This document shows, piece after piece, positions 12,601 to 20,615 of a stretch of 64,000 bases of DNA (the first letter of the stretch is position 1; the number at the start of each line of letters is the position of its first letter). The stretch is taken from positions 434,001 to 498,000 of the forward strand of contig JBAIAA010000605.1 of NCBI GenBank assembly GCA_037893245.1, read 5' to 3'. The stretch comes from Crossaster papposus (lineage: Eukaryota; Echinodermata; Asteroidea; Velatida; Solasteridae). A model generated the notes under the pieces. The model did not search any database. It worked only from the letters and a program-made list of their open reading frames with translations, and was not told where the DNA came from. Made by a program: the position numbers and the translations under genes.

Positions 12601-15600
12601 ATATTTTGAAATTGAAATTTGTGTGGTTTGTATTAACATACTACTGCTGTTTTATGTTTCATTTTCTCTCAGGTGAGTACCTTGACATCTTGGCTATTTC
12701 CTGTGACAGTTTTGATCCAGAAGTCAACAAGCTGATTGGTCGACAGCAAGGCAAGAAGAACCACCTTGACAGTTTGAGACTCGTCCGAGACATGTGTACC
12801 AAATACAAGGTACTGCACATGTACACTGTACACTGCCTGAATCAGACAACTTGTGGGTGAAAAAACCATCAAGCAAATTGTAGTCATTGTTTTGTCACAA
12901 AATTCTCCTGAGACTTCCAGAGAATTTAACAAGTAATCCTTCATTACGAGTGTCGCCTTTTTCAAAGTCGATCCCTATATGTTTTACATTAAAAAACATT
13001 GTGCAAGTTTAAGAGATGACCTCAAGTGACCCCTGCATGACCTTTGACCTCAGTAAACAGATGAAGAATTGTCTTCCCATCCAAGGGTCACTGCATACAA
13101 GTTTTATCAAAATCCATAAAAGCATGTAGAAGTTATACAATTTTTTTCCGCTAAAACTTAAACAGTATGTACGGTTATACAGAGCGACATGTACAGTATT
13201 TTACGGAGCTGTACCAAAATGTAGGGCCTATTGCCCCCAAAACTTCATAAGGCGGAACAAACAAATAGTCAGAAAATTGAGATTTAATGAATTTAATTTT
13301 AAATTTTAAGTTCTAATAAATGTAATATATTATACCTACATGTAGAGGGTTTGTTATTTTATTAATTTCTTTTATTAATGTTAAGGGTTGTCATAAAAAA
13401 ATCCACATTGGCACATTTTCTACACCAGGTTGCGTTCAAGATCAACAGTGTAATTAACACCCACAACAAAGATGAAGATATGGCTGACTATATCACTGAC
13501 CTGGATCCAGTCAGATGGAAGGTTAGTAAGCTGGACATTATTAGACCAAGATGAAGATATGGCTGACTATATCACTGACCTGGATCCAGTCAGATGGAAG
13601 GTTAGTAAGCTGGACATTATTAGACCAAGATGAAGATATGGCTGACTATATCACTGACCTGGATCCAGTCAGATGGAAGGTTAGTAAGCTGGACATTATT
13701 AGACCAAGATGAAGATATGACTGACTATATCACTGACCTGGATCCAGTCAGATGGAAGGTTAGTAAGCTGGACATTATTAGACCAAGATGAAGATATTAT
13801 ACAAATATTGACTGCTTTGAGTGGTATAGTAAAACTAGCCTCCCGAGGTGATCCATGGAGCATTCTATTTTCCCGAGGCGAAGCCGAGGGAAAATAGAAT
13901 GCTCCATGGATCACCGAGGGAGGCTAGTTTTACTATACCGCGAAATAAAGCAGTCAATATTTGTTTTATAACACCTCACTCACAGATTATGCACAATTTA
14001 AGCTTCCTGAAAGTATAGTAATGACAAAAAATCTCCGAATTATACGTCTCTCGATCATACGTGTACTTTGTTGCCTTGATGAACGGGTGCGAAGGTGATA
14101 GAGCAATGTTTACGCAATGCACCGAAACACACGTCTGGGTTTCAGTCACGCTTTCGTTGCTATGCGCATCGTTCGTGTGTTGCTATGCGCATAGTCCTTT
14201 TTGCGTGGTATAGTCTTTTTGGATAGCGCAAGTAAAAAATAGTAAAAATAGCAAGTGACACGTGCCGCGCTCTCGGCCAATCAAGACACAGAATTTGTGA
14301 GTGAGGTGTTATAAGACTGACTATATCACTGACCTGGATCCAGTCAGATGGAAGGTTAGTAAGCTGGACATTATTAGACCAAGATGAAGATATGACTGAC
14401 AATATCACTGACCTGGATCCAGTCAGATGGAAGGTTAGTAAGCTGGACATTATTAGACCAAGATGAAGATATGGCTGACAATATCACTGACCTGGATCCA
14501 GTCAGATGGAAGGTTAGTAAGCTGGACATTATTAGACCAAGATGAAGATATGGCTGACTATATCACTGACCTGGATCCAGTCAGATGGAAGGTTAGTAAG
14601 CTGGACATTATTAGACCAAGATGAAGATATGGCTGACAATATCACTGACCTGGATCCAGTCAGATGGAAGGTTAGTAAGCTGGACATTATTAGACCAAGA
14701 TGAAGATATGGCTGACTATATCACTGACCTGGATCCAGTCAGATGGAAGGTTAGTAAGCTGGACATTATTAGACCAAGATGAAGATATGGCTGACTATAT
14801 CACTGACCTGGATCCAGTCAGATGGAAGGTTAGTAAGCTGGACATTATTAGACCAAGATGAAGATATGACTGACTATATCACTGACCTGGATCCAGTCAG
14901 ATGGAAGGTTAGTAAGCTGGACATTATTAGACCAAGATGAAGATATGGCTGACTATATCACTGACCTGGATCCAGTCAGATGGAAGGTTAGTAAGCTGGA
15001 CATTATTAGACCAAGATGAAGATATGACTGACTATATCACTGACCTGGATTCAGTCAGATGGAAGGTTAGTAAGCTGGACATTATTAGACCAAGATGAAG
15101 ATATGGCCGACTATATCACTGACTTGGATCCAGTCAGATGGAAGGTTAGTAAGCTGAACATTATTAGACCAAGATGAGATATGGCTGACAATATCACTGA
15201 CCTGGATTCAGTCAGATGGAAGGTTTGTAAGCTGTTTTTAATCTTTTTGTGCAAATACCGTATGCACCTTAATTTTGTCTTACAAAAAATACTTCTCAGT
15301 CGGGCGTCGCAGACGTGTATGTACACGCACAGTTTTTCCGGAATTCAAAAATGAATTTTAACAGATAAACATGTCACAAACAAAGACGAAATTTTCTTTC
15401 AGCGATTAGGTGTGAACTTGTTAACAAAAAGTTTTTTAAAAACTGACAACAATTTTATGGCTTTCATATACATGTACATGTATTTTTTTTGGCAGTTTCT
15501 AAAAGTTGTGTATACTGATTTCCTACAAATAAAGATAACTGAATTAGATATACATGTAAGCTGCATAAATGTACAGCAAAACTTGTTTAGATTTAATTTT

Positions 15601-17752
15601 TGTAAAAAATACCCAAAGCAATATTTAACTAAAGCATTTTTGTACATTTACTGGCATCATCCAGTTGTCAATTTGTACACATTATCTGGTCTTACAAATT
15701 AAAGTTTGGCAGCCCTTTATAATTCTGCTCTTTCTGATATTGTTTATTTCCTGCTCAGGTTTTTCAGTGTCTTTTGATTGGTGGAGAGAATAGTGGGGAA
15801 GATGCCCTGCGCCATGCTGAGTCTTATGTCATCAGTCCTGAGGAGTTTCAGGCATTTCTTGACAGACACAAGAATGTGAAATGCTTGGTACCAGAGTCCA
15901 ATGAGAAGGTAATGGTAATAATAATAGCAGGTTCATTTCAGATCCACTGGATCTCTCAATGCGCTTAACAGTCAAAATTAATGCAAAATAAAATAAAATG
16001 ATGACCAAAACAAAAAATAGCTGTGTGTCATTTTATAAGGTTATTTTGGGTGAAAAGCCGGAGATTCTTTAATCTTTTTGTTCTTATTTAGTGTTTTTCG
16101 ATCCTCGGTTGTAATTTCATGCAAGAGCACAGAAATAGTGATCCCATCTATAGATACCGTACATGTATCGTAGTCCTTTCCAGACGGGCAATCGGCGAAA
16201 CAAAAACCAAATTTTTGCTTTATTTTTATGTCCGCGCAATTTTACCTACAATGACATTTTGATCTTTAATTTAAACTTGAATTTGACCTTGTGGATCAAG
16301 CAACTTTGAATATGTATCCAAACACATGGAGGATACAGGTTACTCGTAGAGGTATAGGGAGTTAAGATTAATATCACTAACTAGGCAGTCTTGAGTCCAA
16401 GGCCTTTAATATCAAAGAGCCTTTTTAAAACCTTTGCTTCGTCTTTGGCTTCGTATTTTTCTTAAGCACAACAGGCATCAGAATGAGCCTTAATTCAAAG
16501 ACAAAGACGAAGCCAGGGATTCAAAAAAGCCCAAAGTACCGGTATCATCAGCAGATTGTGTGCATCGATTTAGATGACATCGTAGGCACTGAATATTCAG
16601 GTCTGAAATTACAGGCTCAACTTTGTTGCCAATAGAAATGCACTTGTCAGTAAGCCACATTGTGCTGCCATTCTAATTGGTACCAATGTGTCATTTCTGG
16701 GTCAGCTTCTGTAAAGAACCATCAAATTGGTCAGAAATTATCACCCTCTTAGGAACTGGTCTTGAATAATGAAACACACAAGGTCAACAAGAGAAAGATT
16801 TTGTCTGTCCAGGTAACAGTCTTTTGAAGTACCTTAATCAAGACAGGACATTAATACATGTAGCATAACGTCCTGCATTGTGACCCACACAATTTTTCAT
16901 GCATGCAACTTCTTTCACTAATTTTTTTAAATTTATTTCCAAACACAGATGCAGAACTCGTACCTCATTCTTGATGAATATGTAAGTATGAGACATAAAA
17001 GTAGACCGCGATTACTTTTAGATCAATAAACTGCGCAACTATAATTAGTACGGCACATTCACTTCAGTAGTTCAGTATGTCACATAAAAGAATGTAGTAT
17101 CCTGACGCTACTGTACTTCAGCGGTTGTGTACAAAGTCTATAAAAAGTCGATAACATTTTCTAAGTATAAAAATCTAAAGTTTCCCAGAATGCACAACTG
17201 AATTGGAGCGCACAATTGGCACAATGATAAAAACCACCTTTTAACTACTTTACATGTACATGTATGTAATGGCCTGCCAATGCAAAACAAAAAATATCAA
17301 ATGTATTCGTATAAAATGTACATGTAGTACATGGTTTTCCTTCGAAATTTGTTCGGGAAATAATTATTTTAATACTTGATACTGGTACCGGTAGCTACTG
17401 TACACATACAAATAATACAGTGCAATCGAAAGTTAACCGTACAATGGGTACATGTAGTTATTTTCACACTTTTCACAAAGTGGCAAACCGTTTTTCCATT
17501 CTTTTCACAATATTTTCCCTTCGTAGTGTTAACTTTCAATTGCACTGTACTGTACCATCATCCTCTCCCCACTTAACATTACAACAGATGCGATTCCTGG
17601 ACTGCACACGCGGCAGCAAGGATCCATCCAAGTCTATCCTAGATGTTGGGGTGACTGAGGCCCTCAAGTTCAGTGGATTCGATGGGCAGATGTTTCTCAA
17701 GAGAGGAGGCAAGTATACTTGGAGCAAGGCAGACATGAAATTGGAGTGGTAA
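326..17752 (+). CDS. RSAD2: Viperin (radical SAM domain-containing protein 2), 7 exons, 358 aa
   Basis: Viperin is a radical-SAM enzyme that converts CTP to the chain terminator ddhCTP. It sits on ER and lipid-droplet membranes and acts in antiviral defence (family knowledge). Coding exons read from the sequence are 326-662, 11867-12028, 12673-12809, 13429-13521, 15759-15908, 16949-16981 and 17588-17752. All introns are GT-AG and all phases agree, giving 1,077 nt or 358 residues plus stop; vertebrate viperins are about 360. Exon 1 encodes a hydrophobic N-terminal anchor (about residues 16-31) and the cluster motif CNYSCGFC (Cys80, Cys84, Cys87) that binds the 4Fe-4S cluster. Exon 2 carries the SGGEP motif. 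The protein ends in Trp, matching the family's conserved C-terminal Trp. Nothing breaks the reading frame. The oddities are intronic: a Gypsy element in intron 1 and an exon-4/donor tandem array in intron 4. Confidence 0.95.
1295..1582 (+). repeat. 5' LTR of the Gypsy element
   Basis: 288 bp, beginning TGTAGCGCCC and ending TTCGTTACA. Compared by eye with 9978-10265, no difference was found. ATAT lies directly outside. Confidence 0.95.
1584..1601 (+). promoter_or_regulatory. Primer-binding site candidate
   Basis: TGGTGGCAGCGG follows the 5' LTR by one base. TGG pairs with the CCA tail of a tRNA, as expected for a Gypsy primer site. The tRNA species was not identified. Confidence 0.65.
1637..3353 (+). 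CDS. Pre-gag repeat-rich region, frame broken
   Basis: This is an unrecognised region of about 1.7 kb between primer site and gag. One frame is open from ATG 1637 to about 2125, and the reading then continues in another frame to TAG 3351. The first part contains about four imperfect repeats of about 140 bp (motifs [15 protein letters not shown] and GPHRDIPQ). Repeat 2 has a run of nine G at 2126-2134 where the next repeat has eight, which accounts for the frame change. The second part is a 23-residue repeat ([19 protein letters not shown]). One extra base near 3331 shifts the frame and produces the TAG. It could be an accessory protein, a decayed gag extension or structured leader RNA. Confidence 0.55.
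2657..3350 (+). repeat. 69-bp coding minisatellite upstream of gag
   Basis: About ten units of 69 bp (23 codons), most homogeneous at 2830-3290, built on AATGGAGCGGAGCTGCTCCG. Each unit contains the inverted motif GGAGCGGAGCTGCTCC, so the RNA can form serial hairpins. All units stay in one frame until the one-base shift near 3331. Confidence 0.9.
3483..8159 (+). CDS. Gypsy gag-pol polyprotein
   Basis: A single open frame from ATG 3483; the frame is also open upstream but without an earlier ATG after the TAG at 3351. Domains in order: gag capsid-like region (about 3570-4080); two CX2CX4HX4C zinc knuckles (4191-4238 and 4257-4304); protease with LDTGA, Asp at 4476; reverse transcriptase with YLDD at 5772-5783; RNase H (TDAS near 6220, TDHGSLRW near 6418); the HHCC integrase finger (about 6961-7095); and the integrase core with Asp at 7170, Asp at 7350 and Glu at 7458, giving the D-35-E spacing. 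No catalytic residue is missing. The natural C-terminal tail (basic [10 protein letters not shown]) lies downstream in another frame. The order RT-RNaseH-IN and the sequence style place it in Ty3/Gypsy (Metaviridae). Confidence 0.95.
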   Translation: MGVGRAAPRPAPTRVAAGPEPTGISSRRPMMLPDKFDGVASWSDYLIHFESVATVNHWSDAEKAMYLASHLKGTAQEALADMTPEARGEYSSILGNFEHRFGVTAQVPLHRAQLSMRTRGRDESLSSLGQSIRRLVLQSYPRLPTQAREDLGVEAFRRALGEEQLQRHLFSRKAKTLTEAVTLATEMEAFMESQEFSRRGRAGARDVRSVEQLPQAPAVEPKSVLPVGYKPETRAQVECYRCHELGHFSRDCPRRRAQVECYRCHELGHFSRDCPRRSGKGGPPPRRPRAGGAWRPPVSGPASPVGPAATGTPGANYIEGMVAGRPVRCLLDTGATVSLIAGRFYHAWLNADGRRLRPAVPGLRMADGSPMPSKGRGDFELQVGDLRVHHTFTVAEIEPDVILGLDFLAKYHCKWNWNDHTVTLDGRKFTLGGITREPLVARVQVTENMVVPAGHEAILAGEIRSGTRVGVGMVYPNLEATDNCRVAVATGLVDTNNGTVPVRVFNPTADPVTIYQGSRLALFSPVEELDVMELEEGWRGVATGRAPADARPEVPPYLQDLLERGATDLTRTQRSRLAGLLTEFAGAFTGPDGRLGHTELTKHAIKTGDAVPVRQPPRRLPIHKRQEADQQVKQMLRDGVVEPSGSPWSSPVVLVRKKDGTVRFCVDYRRVNEVTIKDAYPIPRIEDNLDALSGAKWFSTLDLASGYWQVGMEEEDREKTAFGMQNGLYQFTVMPFGLCNAPATFERLMEQVLKGLQWQVAVVYLDDVIVWGTDFEEHQERLAVVLERFRAAGLRLKPKKCSLFKKEVSFLGHLVSADGVRTDPEKVKVIRSWPQPANLTQVRSFLGLASYYRRFIVNFAEIARPLHALTAKSQRTFSWSTACQSAFDHLKDALTTAPVLRYPDTEHRYILDTDASNCTIGAVLAQEGEEGEQVIAYGSRTLSKAEHNYCTTRRELLAVVHFVHYFKHYLLGKRFLLRTDHGSLRWMFNFNEPEGQTARWIQRLGCYEFDVEHRAGKKHTNADAVSRIPCGQCGRSGEVSNECYTKGPLLGAIGKTELEETTPVEGLLAAWDSEELRQEQRDDPELGRIVHWLDEGLPKPGWSDVSALDEGTKFWWAKWGTLRLSHGVLQIGWEQPQDGLRKWKVVVPRTRVEDILRLTHDCRTSGHLGVARTVARLRQAPVYFREMRRQAMEWCQKCHKCGSKKPPPRPLRAPLQQYLVGAPMERIAIDLTGRFPKTKAGNSSIMVVADYFTKWVEAFPIPDQTALTVARTLVEQVITRFGTPLEIHTDQGREFEARLFQDTCRLLGVHKTRTTPFHPQSDGMVERFNRTVKTMLSLFVRENQDDWDEHLPYVMMAYRSSQHDSTKFTPNMLMLGREVRLPLDLVVGQPEEPTTEATVQEYVDELRAKIERAHKFARQHLKGSQTHQKQHYDRRAEGTGYEPGRAVWLYTPSKKVGRTPKLQCWWDGPFVVLKRTDDVTYRIQRSPRAKAKVVHFNRLKPYLGDVQVDWWRRAAGNHPGEPSRVTEEGQSPPGERSSPASSPELRAPSAGTGVLGRM
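4185..4316 (+). repeat. Duplicated zinc knuckle, 66-bp perfect repeat
   Basis: The 66-bp block carrying the motif [16 protein letters not shown] occurs twice back to back without a visible difference. It is a recent in-frame duplication that gives gag two identical nucleic-acid-binding knuckles. Confidence 0.93.
8160..8503 (+). other. Displaced pol C-terminal tail with 90-bp acidic repeats
   Basis: After the gag-pol stop an overlapping frame is open. It encodes an acidic segment with two 90-bp repeats (from about 8211 and 8301; motif [14 protein letters not shown]), then [10 protein letters not shown], a basic end typical of Gypsy integrase tails. A one-base frame change near 8105-8157 separates it from pol. 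No ATG exists in this part. It ends in a pyrimidine-rich tract and AG at 8501-8502, resembling a 3' splice site. Confidence 0.6.
8504..9811 (+). CDS. Gypsy 3' ORF: two C2HC zinc fingers plus unknown domain
   Basis: 435 codons from ATG 8504, the first ATG in this frame. The N-terminus has two adjacent fingers, C-X2-C-X12-H-X4-C and C-X3-C-X12-H-X3-C, the first resembling a DNA-binding C2H2 finger in its [13 protein letters not shown] core. The middle (about 8880-9290) is a basic, Pro/Arg/Ser-rich stretch of imperfect repeats of about 36 residues. The C-terminal 120 residues are more ordered in composition ([31 protein letters not shown]) and not recognised. The ORF sits where env would be, but there is no signal peptide or membrane segment. 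It may be expressed from a spliced RNA using the acceptor at 8501-8502 or as a pol extension. Function is unknown; nucleic-acid binding is inferred. Confidence 0.75.
   Translation: MTPVACPHCGKTFTRRSNRRRHIRTACVELHAERPYACERGCGLQFYREDVRGRHHRYCQGGLVAGVMAGADTLDVHPSEDEMELVNAASRELSPPCLSRQGSPDFLCRGRSQSTAASPASLSRAKRRRSPVPARDPGVRLHAERPPRPPRAGRNESTSQPRPEQEELHQPPGDRVRAERFPRPRSRRDKSASQPRPGREGLPRPPRDHCRSECSPRPCAESDKSNQKQERLPPSPRGRWSGRRGHRHRSRCPEGSSAARASPPASAEGGTQTEPPTPPLVATFPWSGSPRVLPVGCRVELPDGTWMRLDMDGVIQRPHEVREVATHMPVPLCEHLRDEWRLETTPTGLDSDGHRLFRSSVVHSYEVPGRLLQTYEGQQYGQYFVHPSAAGQPSLGGLLPPGAPPPPRYPDDVPQEFWEQLFRQTEVQRQPPPTS
9961..9977 (+). promoter_or_regulatory. Polypurine-tract candidate
   Basis: A G-run (gtggggggctg) lies directly before the 3' LTR, where plus-strand priming occurs in Gypsy elements. 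It is short and interrupted by C and T. Confidence 0.5.
9978..10265 (+). repeat. 3' LTR of the Gypsy element
   Basis: 288 bp, matching 1295-1582 by eye throughout, followed by the ATAT duplication at 10266-10269. Confidence 0.95.
10715..10856 (-). mobile_element. Truncated MITE of the CCAGTTCGCGCCGG family
   Basis: The right end (CCGGCGCTAACTGGTTAA) and the internal motif GCTCGTGACGTGTTTATG match, in reverse, the elements at 25688, 62955 and 63559. The left part is truncated. Confidence 0.7.
10909..11012 (+). repeat. 19-bp G-rich minisatellite
   Basis: About five copies of GTTGGGGCGCGTTGTTGCG with minor variants. Each unit carries a GGGG run, so the + strand could form G-quadruplexes in viperin intron 1. 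Confidence 0.85.
11543..11785. mobile_element. MITE with GGGGCCAATTTC ends
   Basis: Inverted ends GGGGCCAATTTC and GAAATTGGCCCC enclose further inverted GCTTAGCAC/GTGCTAAGC sequences. It lies just upstream of viperin exon 2. Its ends resemble the element at 45705-45955. Confidence 0.8.
11867..12028 (+). CDS. RSAD2: Viperin exon 2: SAM-binding GGEP motif
   Basis: The acceptor is cactag before 11867 and the donor is gtaagt at 12029; phase 1 in, phase 1 out. The exon encodes the INFSGGEPF motif that contacts SAM in this superfamily, then the strand ending SNGSL. Confidence 0.93.
12673..12809 (+). CDS. RSAD2: Viperin exon 3
   Basis: The acceptor is tctctcag and the donor gtactg at 12810; phase 1 in, phase 0 out. 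It encodes the [13 protein letters not shown] strand and the [10 protein letters not shown] segment characteristic of viperin. Confidence 0.93.
13429..13521 (+). CDS. RSAD2: Viperin exon 4 (founder of the 79-bp array)
   Basis: A 93-nt, phase 0/0 exon encoding 31 residues, from [10 protein letters not shown] to DPVRWK. The acceptor is caccag and the donor gttagt at 13522. The last 53-59 nt of this exon with its donor and about 26 nt of intron form the tandem unit that fills the next intron. Confidence 0.93.
13463..15236 (+). repeat. 79-bp tandem array: exon 4 3' end plus splice donor, about 16 copies
   Basis: Each unit holds about 53 bp of exon 4 (AAGATGAAGATATGGC through AGATGGAAG) and 26 bp of intron beginning gttagtaagctgg. 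Donor positions are about 13522, 13601, 13680 and 13759, then after a 514-bp insertion every 79 bp from 14355 to 15145. A last, 78-bp-spaced copy has the altered donor gtttgt. None of the extra copies has an acceptor. Reading past the true donor meets an in-frame TGA within the unit, so use of a later donor would truncate viperin. Confidence 0.95.
13799..14312. mobile_element. Insertion interrupting the exon-4 array: foldback plus MITE
   Basis: The insertion breaks a 79-bp unit between gaagatat and gactgact. Its left part (13801-13964) is a near-perfect palindrome with a centre of GGCGAAGCC. Its right part (about 13965-14311) has inverted ends TTATAACACCTCACTCAC and the complement. It is not clear whether this is one element or two. 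Confidence 0.75.
15237..15758 (+). other. Rest of viperin intron 4
   Basis: AT-rich intron without a recognisable gene. Its end has the pyrimidine tract and AG used by exon 5. Confidence 0.6.
15759..15908 (+). CDS. RSAD2: Viperin exon 5
   Basis: A 150-nt phase 0/0 exon with acceptor ctgctcag and donor gtaatg at 15909. It encodes the segment from VFQCLLI, through [13 protein letters not shown], to CLVPESNEK. Confidence 0.93.
16949..16981 (+). CDS. RSAD2: Viperin exon 6 (11-codon microexon)
   Basis: A 33-nt exon encoding [11 protein letters not shown] between acceptor aacacag and donor gtaagt. It is phase 0/0, and the family requires this peptide between exons 5 and 7. Confidence 0.9.
17588..17752 (+). 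CDS. RSAD2: Viperin exon 7: C-terminal domain
   Basis: This terminal exon runs from acceptor acaacag to TAA at 17750-17752. It encodes MRFLDCTRG through [13 protein letters not shown] and ends LEW. The C-terminal aromatic residue is what recruits the cytosolic Fe-S assembly machinery in studied viperins. Confidence 0.93.
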   Translation: MRFLDCTRGSKDPSKSILDVGVTEALKFSGFDGQMFLKRGGKYTWSKADMKLEW

Positions 17753-18935
17753 TCAGATCAGGGGTCTTAAGTAGCAGTTTGAACGCACTGAAGTTATGGT
17801 ACACTCAAGAGGTTGACCGGTGCTTCCGAAAATACGGTATAACACAAGCATGGAAATGTTTCCAAAAGCGATAAAATGTCAAAATGTTACCTTTTAGGAG
17901 CTTGTTGTCTGCAGGTTGCTCGTTGGCTGATTTGATGGCTGATACACTGTAGTTAAACACACTTTAACACGTTGACTGCCGAGCATAATTTCACAGGGCG
18001 CGCCCCCTTTTGCTAAGCGCTGTACGCATGCGCGCATAGATAGTAGGTGCTTTATCTGAGTGAATGATTTGAACATAAACATGTACCGATGTCCTCACCA
18101 CTGCTAGCAGCGTTGCGTGATCAGGGATGTCAGTGTATTCAATTTACAATACAAAAACCTTTTATTATGTACGAGTTACTCGTTACTACGAGTATATTCA
18201 TAGTCGGCAGTCAGTCAACCTGTTAAGAATACTATATTCAGTACCATATTTAGTAAATTATTTAGTATAGTACATTATAAGTTTACAATCGGCTGTACAT
18301 ACTCTTTGTTCTAACGTACACGGTTTCATTTGTTTTTCGATGGATACATGAACTAAACTTTGTGTAATAAGCCTGTGATTTCAAACAAAGGAGAAAAAAA
18401 TCCATTGTAATAATGACCGTTTCTGATCTACCGTACACATGCGACTCTTCCTCGATAAACTCTTTTTTGGTTGTTGCCCTAATCGTTCAAAATTCTCAAA
18501 TCTTTTTGCCAAATGGATTTTGGAAGTCTTTGCCCTTTGACCTCATCAGGCTGGGACATCAGTCCCATCTATTAGTTAGTCATTCAATCAGTAAAGTACC
18601 GTACAACACACTGTACATGTATCACACATTCTGGTTACAAATGGACGAACACTCATTTTATTTTGCAATTCCAGTAACATTTTTATCTGGCCACTAAATG
18701 GCTTAAAAATTTTAGGAGTTGAAAAATCTGACTAATAACAATATCAATACAATCATACAATTTAATTTCATCTAATAAAATTGTAAGGAGTTGCATTTTA
18801 TAAGCTCAGAAAATACCGGTTGGGTTGGTCTGGAAACCTAAACCAATGGTATTTTTTTATTTGGTTAAATACTTGTAGTTAATTACAGATTTGCTTATTG
18901 ATTTGGTACAAGATTTCCTCCTTTTTTTTTTGATC
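17753..18935. other. Viperin 3' flank
   Basis: AT-rich sequence with no coding signal. An AATAAA at about 18775 is a possible but distant polyadenylation signal; no closer canonical signal was found after the stop codon. Confidence 0.4.
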
Positions 18936-19104
18936 GGTCCCACTGCCAATACTGGGCGCTGAGAAGCACTGATGCAGATTCACGAACGGCATTTTATTTA
19001 GCAGCGGAACATGTGACCTCCAGTTAACAGGTCACACAAAATCTATCCAATCAGAGCTCAAAGCGCATTAGTGCTTCCCAGCGCCCAGTATGGGCAGTGG
19101 GACC
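18936..19104. mobile_element. 169-bp MITE with long terminal inverted repeats
   Basis: The left end GGTCCCACTGCCAATACTGG and the complement of the right end agree over about 34 bp with two mismatches. A decayed relative of one end is visible near 57112-57145. Confidence 0.85.
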
Positions 19105-20297
19105 AAGCAAAACTTTGTCTGTTTTTTAACTGTGCATTGCCTACCAACAGAGGGCGCTATTGCAATTTGACATACCGGTACATGTAAGCTATTTTTAACA
19201 AGTCCAAGCTTACTCCAGCTGTTACAGTGCGGTCTAACCGAACAAACAGTGAATGAAAAATGTAGGCTTTAGCTACCAAGTTGCATGGTTATTACTTTAA
19301 AACTAAACCACTACTTCATCAGTTTATTTCAAACAGGTGCACATGGTGTATCATTTTTCATATGAAAGTTCTTCTCAAACTGTTTAAAATAAATATAATT
19401 TAGCCAAAAGATCTTTAATAATGAAATACTGTACATAGGCCCTCTTGTTACAAATGTTCCCTGTAAAACTAAATTTCAAATATTGTTTTCGCATATTTAA
19501 TTATTGGGATTTTTGCCTTGGTTTTAATGTGAGGTGTTACTATACATGTACATTGTATATATACAAAAATAAACCACACATTAATTGCCCGCGTCTGAAT
19601 TCCAGCATACTTTTCTATTCTCTTTGTTTATTTCTGTGTGTTTTTGTTTTCCCACATCCTTCGTCCACAGGAAAGCATGATTTTGAAAATCACTTCAATT
19701 TCCACAGTCTATTCAATACTCAAATCCATTTACTACACCACACGCACGTCAACTGCAGGTAGAACAAAAAACATGTCTGATTTTTCAGTCCCCCAAAGAG
19801 CTCCGACATTCAACTCAAGATATTCATGAGGTGATAATATTTCCCCCATTTGTCCATTACTTCCCCAAGTGGCTGTTGGCCTGTTTGAGAGCCAGCAACA
19901 TTAATGACGTCTGTGTCATTACCAATGCTCCAAGGACAACCCTTTCCAGTCAAGTGATACGTGAAACAATTATCCGCCAATAATCAGACGATAATGGGGT
20001 ACTTCTCATCCTGAGTGCTCATATGCCATTTCAAGAACTAGTTTTTCCTCTTTTTGTGCACTAATCCATCAGAAATATATCTTGGCAACTCATAATATCG
20101 GCCAAGTAGCACCATCTGGATTGCATACGATTATTTGATAAATTGCAATCAATATGTACTGTCCCTCGTAAGTAATGATCCAGAACAAATTATACTTTGG
20201 CCTCTTCTTTTTTTTCTTTCTTGAAATTAATGCTTAAATGCAATTAAAAAAATGAGTATCTACATGTACAGTTTGCATATCAAACTCATCGCAATAA
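19105..20297. other. Intergenic, nothing recognised
   Basis: AT-rich DNA with only short, unconvincing open frames and scattered TACATGTA motifs. Confidence 0.5.
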
Positions 20298-20615
20298 TTG
20301 CGACCCGCTCCAGGAAAAGGTGCCATAAGTCGCGCTATGCATTTATGAGTAATGGCCTGTTAAAGTTAATAGGGTAAATATTTTTGCAAAATTAGATTTT
20401 CATTTTTTGTCCTAAATGACATCCAAAGTTTTAGATTTAATTAACAAAAAGCTGGAATTAGATAAATAAAGTGAAACGAAACCTTTTAAGGAGAGGGGCT
20501 ATCGAGCTGTACTATGTACCAAATAAAAGCTTATATACTGGAACTTGTATTCATGTACATAACTCTATTTTGAGTTTTTGCGACTTATGTCACCTTTTCT
20601 TGGCGCGGGTCACAA
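20298..20615. mobile_element. 318-bp MITE with 36-bp terminal inverted repeats
   Basis: The ends TTGCGACCCGCTCCAGG and the complement of GGCGCGGGTCACAA continue as matching inverted sequence over about 36 bp with few mismatches. It is flanked by AT-rich DNA and has no coding capacity. Confidence 0.85.

Noticed and set aside
15774..15968. A free-standing 64-codon ORF
   Set aside because: It is viperin exon 5 running into its intron, already covered by the gene model.
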